Part shown: positions 7,750 to 13,787 of the stretch, piece by piece
Position numbering within the stretch: position 1 is the stretch's first letter
Layout: each line of letters opens with the position of its first letter
Assembly: GCA_015485245.1 (NCBI GenBank)
Contig: WFTY01000473.1
Coordinates: 1 to 16,715, forward strand
Source of the DNA: Anaerolineales bacterium
Lineage (GTDB): Bacteria > Chloroflexota > Anaerolineae > Anaerolineales > UBA11858
DNA: 16,715 bases
Direction of reading: 5' to 3'
Translations under genes and position numbers: made by a program
Notes under the pieces: generated by a model
Database searches by the model: none
Seen by the model: only the letters and a program-made list of their open reading frames with translations
What the model was told of the DNA's origin: nothing

Positions 7750-7778
7750 ATCATACCACGCCTCCGACGGGCTGTCAA
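7750..7778 (-). promoter_or_regulatory. Sigma70-type promoter for the SAM riboswitch and metK
   Basis: TTGACA (7778-7773), an exact 17-nt spacer and TATGAT (7755-7750) on the - strand predict a start near 7743, about 25 nt before the P1 stem. The -35 box begins 3 bp beyond the glpX stop codon. Confidence 0.9.
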
Positions 7779-7780
7779 TT

Positions 7781-8764
7781 TTAGTATTCCACCTCGCTGA
7801 TGGGGTTGAGCTTGGTGAAATTGTGCCGCGCTACGATCTCGCGCACCGTGCCGGTGGTGCCACGAATGACCAGGCTGTCGGTGCGGGCGCCGTGGCTGAA
7901 ATACTTGACGCCATCCAGCAATTCGCCGTTGGTGATGCCGGTTGCGGCGAAGAACACGTTTTCGGAGGACACCAGGTCGTTCATGCCGAGGATGGTGTCG
8001 AAATCGTAGCCCATTTCTTCGGCGCGGTGCTTCTCTTCCTCGCTGCGTGGGAAGAGTTTGGCCTGAATCTCGCCGTCCATGCCGCGCAGGGCGCAGGCCG
8101 CCAGCACGCCCTCCGGCGTACCGCCGATGCCCATCAGTACGTCGATGCCTGCGTCGGGCCAGGCGGTCATCAGCGCGCCGGCCACATCTCCATCGGGGAT
8201 CAGGCGGATGCGCGCGCCGCAGGCGCGCACTTCCTTCACCAGTTCAGCGTGCCGCGGCCGATCCAGGATCACCACAGTTAGATCGTTGATGTGCATGTCT
8301 TTGGCTTTGGCGATGCGCTCGAGGTTGACTTTGACCGGCGCTTCAATGTCGATCACGCCCTTGGCCTGGGGGCCGACGGCGATCTTGTTCATGTAGAAAA
8401 CCGGCCCGGGGTTGAACATCGCCCCGCGTGGGGCTACGGCGACCGTGGCAATGGAGTTGACAAACCCGTTGGCCAGCGGGCGCGTGCCGTCAATGGGGTC
8501 AACGGCGATGTCCACCTCGGGGGGGGAACCGTTGCCCAGGCGCTCACCGTTGAAGAGCATGGGGGCTTCGTCTTTTTCGCCTTCGCCGATCACCACCACC
8601 GCGTCCATTTCGATGGAATTGAGCACCAGACGCATGGCGTCTACCGCGGCTTTGTCGGCGGCTTCTTTCGCGCCGCGTCCCATGAAGCGACCGGCAGCCA
8701 GCGCCGCGGCCTCGGTCACGCGCACCAGTTCCAGAGCCAGGTTGCGGGTTGGTTTGCTGGGCAT
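7781..8764 (-). CDS. glpX: Fructose-1,6-bisphosphatase class II
   Basis: Hydrolyses fructose 1,6-bisphosphate to fructose 6-phosphate in gluconeogenesis, using divalent metal; cytosolic. The 327 residues match the GlpX family. The metal-binding phosphatase motifs are VVIGE61-GEKDEAPML and D89-PID-GTRPLA, both characteristic of the lithium-sensitive phosphatase superfamily. AAGGAG precedes ATG 8764 by 8 nt. It lies downstream of cdsA but behind an intrinsic terminator, so it may have its own promoter in 8765-8830; I do not see a convincing one. Class II enzymes may also act on sedoheptulose bisphosphate; that cannot be decided here. Confidence 0.95.
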   Translation of the reverse strand: MPSKPTRNLALELVRVTEAAALAAGRFMGRGAKEAADKAAVDAMRLVLNSIEMDAVVVIGEGEKDEAPMLFNGERLGNGSPPEVDIAVDPIDGTRPLANGFVNSIATVAVAPRGAMFNPGPVFYMNKIAVGPQAKGVIDIEAPVKVNLERIAKAKDMHINDLTVVILDRPRHAELVKEVRACGARIRLIPDGDVAGALMTAWPDAGIDVLMGIGGTPEGVLAACALRGMDGEIQAKLFPRSEEEKHRAEEMGYDFDTILGMNDLVSSENVFFAATGITNGELLDGVKYFSHGARTDSLVIRGTTGTVREIVARHNFTKLNPISEVEY

Positions 8765-8829
8765 AATTTATTCTCCTTCCAGATAAGACATGTTGATTTG
8801 AGATTTTTCCCTCAGAACCCCGATGGGAA

Positions 8830-8865
8830 AATTAAGCCCCCGGCAGGGTTGCCTGTTTCCGGGGG
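8830..8865 (-). terminator. Intrinsic terminator after cdsA
   Basis: CCCCCGG (8837-8843) pairs with CCGGGGG (8859-8865). Inside, CAGG pairs with CCTG around a GTTG loop, with a 3-nt bulge. On the - strand it is followed by CTTAATTTT. It lies just downstream of the cdsA stop and closes the rpsB-to-cdsA cluster. Confidence 0.75.
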
Positions 8866-8882
8866 AGAGGAGGTCGTTTGGG

Positions 8883-9719
8883 TCAGATGAAAAACCAAAG
8901 GGTTAGATAATATCCAAGGAAGCCAGCCCATAGCCAGCTGTCAATGCGGTCGAAGGCACCGCCGTGACCGGGGATCAAATGACTGGAATCCTTCACCCCA
9001 GCTTGTCGTTTTACCATGCTCTCGCCCAGATCGCCCAGGGGAGTGAGGGCTGCCAGGATCAGACCGAGCATCGCGCCGCGCAGCGGGGTGATCGCTGTTT
9101 GCGGCCCGGCGGGCAGGCTCCACAGCGCGGCAAACGCCGCTCCCCCTAAAACGCCGGTGACGATCCCGGCAAAGTAACCCTCCCAGGATTTTTTGGGGCT
9201 GAGCCGCGGGCTGAGGCGATGGCGTCCGTAGGCCCGGCCGATGAAGTAAGCGCCCGAGTCGGCCAGCCACACTGCTGGCAGGACGACCAGCACCCACCAC
9301 ACGCCCTCCGGAAGCTGCCGCAGGGCGATCAGGTACGATCCCAGCAGGCCGATGTAGAACACCCCGCTTAGCGAGATGGCGAAGTCGGTGGCTGCCTGGT
9401 CGCGTCCGCGCTCGTACTGCACGAGGTGATGGATCATCAGCGCCAGGGGAATCAGCCCGTTGACCCAGCTGAGGTCGCGGTACCAGATCGCCTGTGTGGG
9501 TGTCTCAACAGCGCGAGCCAGCACAAGAGCCAGCGATCCGGCGACCATCAAGCCGTTAGCTGGTTGAAACCCACTTGCCTGAAAAAGCCGACCATATTCC
9601 CAGGTGGCGATGCCCAGTAGCAGGGCGATCAAAGCGGTGTACACCCACCCGCCGCGGTAGATTGCGCCCATGCCCAAGGGGAGCAGAATAATGGTCGCCA
9701 GGATGCGTTGTCGGAACAT
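8883..9719 (-). CDS. cdsA: Phosphatidate cytidylyltransferase (CDP-diglyceride synthase)
   Basis: An integral membrane enzyme that converts phosphatidate and CTP to CDP-diacylglycerol, the branch point of phospholipid synthesis. The 278 residues contain many hydrophobic segments, typical of the family. The C-terminal signature is present: SPKKSWEGY, then GDLGESMVKR, then KDSSHLIPGHGGAFDRID. One signature position after HGG is Ala where a larger aliphatic residue is usual. It starts 3 bp after the uppS stop, so the two are translationally linked; AGGA sits inside the uppS end. dxr and rseP, which often follow cdsA elsewhere, are not here. Confidence 0.96.
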   Translation of the reverse strand: MFRQRILATIILLPLGMGAIYRGGWVYTALIALLLGIATWEYGRLFQASGFQPANGLMVAGSLALVLARAVETPTQAIWYRDLSWVNGLIPLALMIHHLVQYERGRDQAATDFAISLSGVFYIGLLGSYLIALRQLPEGVWWVLVVLPAVWLADSGAYFIGRAYGRHRLSPRLSPKKSWEGYFAGIVTGVLGGAAFAALWSLPAGPQTAITPLRGAMLGLILAALTPLGDLGESMVKRQAGVKDSSHLIPGHGGAFDRIDSWLWAGFLGYYLTLWFFI

Positions 9720-9722
9720 GGG

Positions 9723-10454
9723 TTATTTTTCCTGAGGGGGGGAGACCTGCCCGAAGCGGCGATTGCGGCGGCTGTATTCCCAGATGGCTTCGAGCAGCTC
9801 TTCTTTGCCGAAGTCCGGCCAGAAGGTGGGGGTGAAATACCACTCAGCGTAAGCTCCCTGCCAGATGAGGAAATTGCTGCCGCGCAGTTCCCCTGAAGTG
9901 CGGATGATGAGGTCAGGATCGGGGACGCCGGCGGTGAACAGGTATTGGTTGACCAGCTCGACGGTGACTTTCTCCGGTGGAATGTTGTCGGCGATGATGC
10001 GTTGGATGGCGCACACGATTTCGTCTCGCCCGCCGTAGTTGAAGGCTACATTGAGCACCAGGCGGTCGTTTTCTTTCGTTGTCTCGACAGCCTGGTGGAC
10101 TTTCCTTTGCAGCGAAGGCCGGATGCGATCCAGCCGGCCGATATGGCGGATCTGCACGCCGTTTTTGTGCAGGTTTTTCAATTCGCGGTCAATCACATCT
10201 TCGAGAATGCGCATCAGGCCGCGGACTTCCTCGATGGGGCGCCCCCAGTTTTCTGTGGAGAAAGCGTAAAGCGTGAGGTATTTAACGCCAAATTCCACGC
10301 AGGCCTCTACAACGCGCCGCAGGTTATCTGTCCCGGCGCGGTGCCCGGCCAGGCGCGGCAATCCGCGAGCAAGCGCCCAGCGCCCGTTCCCATCCATGAT
10401 GATGGCGATGTGACGGGGAATATTTGGCGGTAGCGAAGGTTTTTCTTCAGGCAT
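9723..10454 (-). CDS. uppS: Polyprenyl (undecaprenyl) diphosphate synthase, cis-prenyltransferase
   Basis: Condenses isopentenyl diphosphate units onto farnesyl diphosphate to build the lipid carrier for wall synthesis. The 243 residues have the cis-prenyltransferase motifs IAIIMD21-GNGRWA near the start and LIIRTSGELRGSNF followed by EWYF near the end. Chain length cannot be read from sequence. The Shine-Dalgarno is weak (GAGA about 10 nt before the ATG). It follows frr after 48 bp and runs into cdsA. Confidence 0.96.
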   Translation of the reverse strand: MPEEKPSLPPNIPRHIAIIMDGNGRWALARGLPRLAGHRAGTDNLRRVVEACVEFGVKYLTLYAFSTENWGRPIEEVRGLMRILEDVIDRELKNLHKNGVQIRHIGRLDRIRPSLQRKVHQAVETTKENDRLVLNVAFNYGGRDEIVCAIQRIIADNIPPEKVTVELVNQYLFTAGVPDPDLIIRTSGELRGSNFLIWQGAYAEWYFTPTFWPDFGKEELLEAIWEYSRRNRRFGQVSPPQEK

Positions 10455-10496
10455 GCAGATTATTTCTCGTGAGGGGGTGAAGCGCCCCTTGCGGCG

Positions 10497-10513
10497 GCGA
10501 GGTTAAACCTCGC
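10497..10513 (-). other. Palindrome across the frr stop codon
   Basis: GCGAGGTT-A-AACCTCGC is an 8-bp-arm palindrome overlapping the last codons and stop of frr. It can form a small hairpin but lacks a T-run, so it is unlikely to be a full terminator. It may stabilise or pause the message between frr and uppS. Confidence 0.35.
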
Positions 10514-11060
10514 GAATTTCGTTTTCTTTCCGTTCGCCAATTTTGTCGATCTCGTCGATGAAGTCGTCCGTCAACTGCTGGATTTGCTTCTCCGCCCGCG
10601 TGCGCTCATCCTCTGAGATTAATCCTTCATCTTCGTATTCGTGCAGATCTTTGTTGGCGTCGCGGCGGATGTTGCGAATGGCCACGCGCGCTTCTTCGAC
10701 GCGATGCCCGACGATGCGGACAAGCTCCTCGCGGCGTTCCTGGGTGAGAGGGGGCAGGTTGAGGCGGATGACTTTGCCATCGCTGTTCGGAGTCAGGCCC
10801 AGGTCGGAGGTCAGGATGGCTTTCTCGATGTCTTTCAGGGTGGAGGGGTCGAAGGGGCGGATCAACAGGGTGCGCGGCTCCGGCACGCCGACGCTGGCCA
10901 GTTGTTGCAAGGGGGTAGGCGCGCCGTAGTACTCCACCGAGAGCTTTTCCACCAGCGCCGGGTTGGCACGGCCGGTGCGGATGGCGGCCAGGTCTTCTTC
11001 CAGGGCCTGAACGGCGCCTTTCATGCGTGATTTTGCGTCCTGATATAGATCATCGATCAT
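10503..11060 (-). CDS. frr: Ribosome recycling factor
   Basis: Splits post-termination ribosomes together with EF-G. The 185 residues are the family length. Recognisable blocks are the N-terminal helix RMKGAVQALEEDLAAIRTGR, the central YYGAPTPLQQLASVGVPEPRTLLI and the C-terminal helical region with RRDANKDLHEYE. GGAGG precedes ATG 11060 by 6 nt. It lies in its usual place between pyrH and uppS. A 129-bp gap with a hairpin separates it from pyrH, so it may also have its own promoter. Confidence 0.97.
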   Translation of the reverse strand: MIDDLYQDAKSRMKGAVQALEEDLAAIRTGRANPALVEKLSVEYYGAPTPLQQLASVGVPEPRTLLIRPFDPSTLKDIEKAILTSDLGLTPNSDGKVIRLNLPPLTQERREELVRIVGHRVEEARVAIRNIRRDANKDLHEYEDEGLISEDERTRAEKQIQQLTDDFIDEIDKIGERKENEIREV

Positions 11061-11102
11061 GGGAGGCCTCCTCTCTCTATGAACGTTGAGAATGCTGATG
11101 GA

Positions 11103-11111
11103 ATTTTACCA
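11103..11111 (-). promoter_or_regulatory. Weak candidate extended -10 promoter for frr
   Basis: On the - strand TGGTAAAAT combines a TGn extension with TAAAAT (5/6 to consensus), about 43 bp before the frr start. The best -35 candidate, TTGTTC, is 19 bp away, longer than ideal. The preceding hairpin after pyrH makes a local promoter useful, but evidence is thin. Confidence 0.35.
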
Positions 11112-11151
11112 TGACACCCCCTGCGCCGAACAAGCCGCTACCCAAACGAGT

Positions 11152-11183
11152 GGTGGTCAGCGGAACCCCCTCCGCTGACCACC
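11152..11183 (-). terminator. Strong hairpin after pyrH
   Basis: GGTGGTCAGCGG (11152-11163) pairs perfectly over 12 bp with CCGCTGACCACC (11172-11183), with an 8-nt loop. It starts 7 bp past the pyrH stop. No T-run follows on the - strand, so it may end or protect the transcript rather than act as a classical intrinsic terminator. It may belong to a dispersed hairpin family. Confidence 0.5.
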
Positions 11184-11189
11184 GTTGTC

Positions 11190-11909
11190 TTAATCGCAGA
11201 CCAGTGTGCCCACGGTTTCCCCGCCGAGCGCCCGCCGCAGGATGCCTTCTTCCCACAGGTTGAGCACCAGGATGGGGAGGTGGTTATCCATGCACAGGGA
11301 TATCGCGGTGCTGTCCATCACTTCCAGACGACGATTGAGAGTTTCGATGTAGGTCAGGCGGTCGAACTTGACCGCCTGGGGATTGGTCATGGGATCGGAG
11401 TCGTAGACGCCGTCTACTTTGGTGGCTTTGATCAGCAAATCGGCGCCGATTTCCATCGCCCGCAGCGCAGCAGCGGTATCGGTGGAGAAGTATGGATTGC
11501 CCGTCCCGCCGCCGAAGATCACCACGCGCCCTTTTTCCAGGTGCCGGATGGCGCGACGGCGGATGTACGGTTCAGCGACCTCGCGCATGTCAATCGCCGA
11601 TTGCACGCGGGTGATGATGCCGGCGCGCTCCATGGCGTCCATCAACGCCATGGCGTTGAGCACGGTGGCTAGCATGCCCATGTAATCCGCCGTGGCACGA
11701 TCCATCCCGCGGGCGATCCCCCGGCTGCCGCGCCAGATGTTGCCCGCGCCGATCACCAGAGCGATCTGGGTGCCCATGTCAGCGATTTCAGCGATGTGGT
11801 TGGCGACGTTTTCCGCCTGCAATGGGTCGATGCCAAAGCCCTCTGGCCCGGCCAGCGCTTCACCACTGAGTTTTATCAGTACGCGTTTATAGTGTGGGGA
11901 GGTGTTCAT
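11190..11909 (-). CDS. pyrH: Uridylate kinase (UMP kinase)
   Basis: Phosphorylates UMP to UDP, the committed step to pyrimidine nucleoside triphosphates; cytosolic, amino-acid kinase fold. With start ATG 11909 the protein is 239 residues, the family norm. Motifs include YKRVLIKLSGEAL at the N-terminus, LVIGAGNIWRG, the DYMGMLATVLNA block and FGGGTGNPYFSTDTAAALRA. The open frame extends upstream to 12152, but that part overlaps the terminator and tsf and is not homologous. AAGGAGG lies 9 nt before ATG 11909. A terminator between tsf and pyrH may lower its expression relative to tsf. Confidence 0.97.
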   Translation of the reverse strand: MNTSPHYKRVLIKLSGEALAGPEGFGIDPLQAENVANHIAEIADMGTQIALVIGAGNIWRGSRGIARGMDRATADYMGMLATVLNAMALMDAMERAGIITRVQSAIDMREVAEPYIRRRAIRHLEKGRVVIFGGGTGNPYFSTDTAAALRAMEIGADLLIKATKVDGVYDSDPMTNPQAVKFDRLTYIETLNRRLEVMDSTAISLCMDNHLPILVLNLWEEGILRRALGGETVGTLVCD

Positions 11910-11928
11910 GGCTTTGTTCCTCCTTAGC

Positions 11929-11959
11929 AAAAGGCCAACCGGGTCAGGGTTGGCCTTTT
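11929..11959 (-). terminator. Intrinsic terminator between tsf and pyrH
   Basis: AAAAGGCCAACC (11929-11940) pairs over 12 bp with GGTTGGCCTTTT (11948-11959), with a 7-nt loop, ending in CCTTTT on the - strand. It begins 5 bp after the tsf stop. The pyrH ribosome site follows directly, so this is probably a partial terminator that sets the ribosomal-to-pyrH ratio. Confidence 0.75.
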
Positions 11960-11964
11960 GGCAG

Positions 11965-12570
11965 TTAAGCCTGGCTGGTTTCTCCAACCGCCCAGCGAAC
12001 AAATCGCCGGATGATGATGTTTTCGCCGATGCTGGCGATGTTTTCGTGCAGGTATTCCTGGATGGTGATTTTGTCATCGCGAATGTAAGCCTGCCGCAAG
12101 AGCACAAACTGATCCTTGAATTTGTCCACGCGGCCCTCCACAATGCGATCAATCACCTTTTCCGGTTTGCCTTCCTGAATGGCGCGCTCGCGAGCGATCT
12201 CGCGCTCTTTCTCCAGCACCTCGGCCGGGATCTCGTCTTCGGAGACCCAGCGGGGGGCGAGCGCGGCGATTTGCAGGGCGATTTCGTGAGCAAACTTGCG
12301 GAACTTCTCTGAGCGGGCGACGAAGTCGGTTTCGCAGTTGATCTCGACCATCACGCCCACGCGCCCATCGCCGTGGTTGTACAGTTCCAGCACGCCCTCG
12401 GAGGCCTCGCGATCGGCGCGCTTGGCGGCCTGCGCCAATCCCTTCTTGCGCAAAAACTCAACGGCCTTGTCAAAATCGCCGTTGCTGTCTTCGAGCGCCT
12501 TTTTGCAGTCCATGAAGCCAGCGCCGGTGCGCTCGCGCAGGGTTTTAATATCTTTGGCTGAAATACTCAT
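11965..12570 (-). CDS. tsf: Elongation factor Ts (short form)
   Basis: Nucleotide exchange factor for EF-Tu. The signature TGAGFMDCKKAL (residues 15-26) and the block AKRADREASEGVL (49-61) are intact. At 201 residues it is the short form, seen in Thermus and several deep-branching phyla, rather than the ~280-residue proteobacterial form. It follows rpsB after only 2 bp, so the two are translationally linked, and is closed by an intrinsic terminator. Confidence 0.97.
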   Translation of the reverse strand: MSISAKDIKTLRERTGAGFMDCKKALEDSNGDFDKAVEFLRKKGLAQAAKRADREASEGVLELYNHGDGRVGVMVEINCETDFVARSEKFRKFAHEIALQIAALAPRWVSEDEIPAEVLEKEREIARERAIQEGKPEKVIDRIVEGRVDKFKDQFVLLRQAYIRDDKITIQEYLHENIASIGENIIIRRFVRWAVGETSQA

Positions 12571-12572
12571 CT

Positions 12573-13556
12573 CTATTCCTCGTCCTGGGGAGTTTCTTCC
12601 GTTGCGGCCTCTGTTTCGGTTTCTTCACCGGACTCCGCTTCGGCGGCTTCCGCAGCCTCGGCAGCCTTCGCGGCTTCCGCGGCCTCGGCAGCCTTCGCGG
12701 CTTCCGCAGCCTCGGCGGCTTCAATGGCTGCAGCCTGCATAGCGGCTTCTTTGGCACGCTGCTCTTCTAGCTTGGCGAGCGTGGCTGCGCCGAGCAATTC
12801 TTCGTCGCTCATCTCGGCGGTCTCGCTGTAGGGGACGGTTACGGTTTCGGGGATCTCTTCCTCCTCGTCCTTGCGCATGGCTTTGCCTTCCAGCACGGCA
12901 TCGGCGATCTTGCTGACGATCAGCTTGATGGCGCGGATCGCATCGTCGTTGGAGGGGATGACGTAGTCGATGTTGCGCGGATCGCAGTTGGTATCCACCA
13001 TGGCGACCACAGGGATTCCCAGGATGTTGGCCTCGTGGACGGCGGTATCTTCGCGGCTGACATCTACCACGAAGAGGATATCGGGCAGGTTGTCCATATC
13101 GCGGATGCCGCTGAAGAGCAGCTCCAGGCGCTCGATCTTGCGGTTTTGCTCCAGGGCTTCCTTCTTGGTGAGTACCTCAAACTCGCCCTGATCGCGCATG
13201 CGCTCCAGGCGTTTGAGTTCGTTGACGCGTTGGCGGATGGTGGACCAGTTGGTCAATGTGCCGCCCAGCCAGCGGTGGGTGACGTGGGGCATACCGCAGC
13301 GCGTGGCTTCCTGGATGATGATATCCTGCGCCTGGCGTTTGGTGCCCACGAAGAGCACGCTGCCGCCCTCGGCGACGATATCGCGCACCAGCGCGTAGGC
13401 TCGTTCCAACTCGTTGAGCGTTTGCTCCAGGTCAATAATATGGATATTGTTGCGCTCGGTGAAGATATAGGGTTTCATCTTGGGGTGCCAGCGGTGTGTG
13501 CGGTGCCCAAAGTGAACTCCGCTCTCCAGGAGCTCTTTCATGGTGACAACAGGCAT
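12573..13556 (-). CDS. rpsB: Ribosomal protein S2 with Ala/Glu-rich C-terminal extension
   Basis: Small-subunit protein S2. The N-terminus has the classic LLESGVHFGHRTHRWHPKMKPYI and the core keeps FVGTKRQAQ, HRWLGGTLTN and NIDYVIPSNDDAIRAIKL. From ATG 13556 (AAGGAG 6 nt upstream) it is 327 residues, about 80 more than a minimal S2. The extra tail is low-complexity, built from Ala-Ala-Glu/Lys units and ending in acidic residues, and should be a long helix or disordered arm. The in-frame TTG at 13592 would add 12 residues but lacks support. The gene has its own promoter near 13700 and a leader of about 130 nt. Confidence 0.97.
   Translation of the reverse strand: MPVVTMKELLESGVHFGHRTHRWHPKMKPYIFTERNNIHIIDLEQTLNELERAYALVRDIVAEGGSVLFVGTKRQAQDIIIQEATRCGMPHVTHRWLGGTLTNWSTIRQRVNELKRLERMRDQGEFEVLTKKEALEQNRKIERLELLFSGIRDMDNLPDILFVVDVSREDTAVHEANILGIPVVAMVDTNCDPRNIDYVIPSNDDAIRAIKLIVSKIADAVLEGKAMRKDEEEEIPETVTVPYSETAEMSDEELLGAATLAKLEEQRAKEAAMQAAAIEAAEAAEAAKAAEAAEAAKAAEAAEAAEAESGEETETEAATEETPQDEE
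12643..12723 (-). repeat. Three 27-bp tandem repeats in the rpsB 3' end
   Basis: Units 12643-12669, 12670-12696 and 12697-12723 are nearly identical (each begins GCGGCTTCCGC on the + strand). They encode nine-residue units such as EAAEAAKAA and EAAEAAEAA in the S2 tail. The unit length keeps frame, so copy number can change without breaking the protein. Confidence 0.85.
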
Positions 13557-13666
13557 GGTATTCTCCTTGCGTTTTTCCTCCGCTTCCCTCAACCCCGTTC
13601 CAGGAGCCGCATCTTCTTCCCCCGCGGCACGCCCTGGTGGGTCAGGAAGCGTGTGTGATAGGTGTA

Positions 13667-13682
13667 TCTCGCCGGAGCGAGA
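13667..13682 (-). promoter_or_regulatory. 5' leader hairpin of the rpsB transcript
   Basis: TCTCGC pairs with GCGAGA around a TCCG tetraloop on the - strand, within 3 nt of the predicted start near 13685. It could protect the RNA 5' end or be part of S2 autoregulation. The rest of the ~130-nt leader is purine-rich and I recognise no known leader motif in it. Confidence 0.4.
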
Positions 13683-13691
13683 CCGGGGCGG

Positions 13692-13720
13692 AGTATATCA
13701 CAGGGGTATACATCCGTCCA
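13692..13720 (-). promoter_or_regulatory. Promoter of the rpsB-tsf cluster
   Basis: On the - strand TGGACG (13720-13715), a 17-nt spacer and TATACT (13697-13692) preceded by TGA (extended -10) predict a start near 13685. The -10 is 5/6 and the -35 is 4/6 to consensus. Confidence 0.75.
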
Positions 13721-13747
13721 GCGATATTTCTGCTGTTTCGATTCGAG

Positions 13748-13780
13748 ACCCTCCCGCAGGTTTCAAACCTGCGGGAGGGT
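13748..13780. repeat. Perfect 33-bp palindrome after thrS
   Basis: Arms of 16 bp (ACCCTCCCGCAGGTTT and its complement) flank a single central C. It begins 7 bp after the thrS stop and would form a very stable hairpin in either strand. There is no T-run. The arm core CCTCCCGCAGGTT recurs as the arms of the larger repeat at 15991-16110, so this is a dispersed repeat family that may double as a transcript end. Confidence 0.85.
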
Positions 13781-13787
13781 AAGATGT

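Noticed and set aside
11910..12152. N-terminal extension of pyrH to 320 residues
   Set aside because: It runs through a terminator and into tsf in another frame; ATG 11909 has a good ribosome site and gives the family length.
13591..13614. 7-codon upstream frame (ATG..TGA) in the rpsB leader
   Set aside because: Short purine-rich leaders often contain such frames by chance, and no attenuator structure accompanies it.
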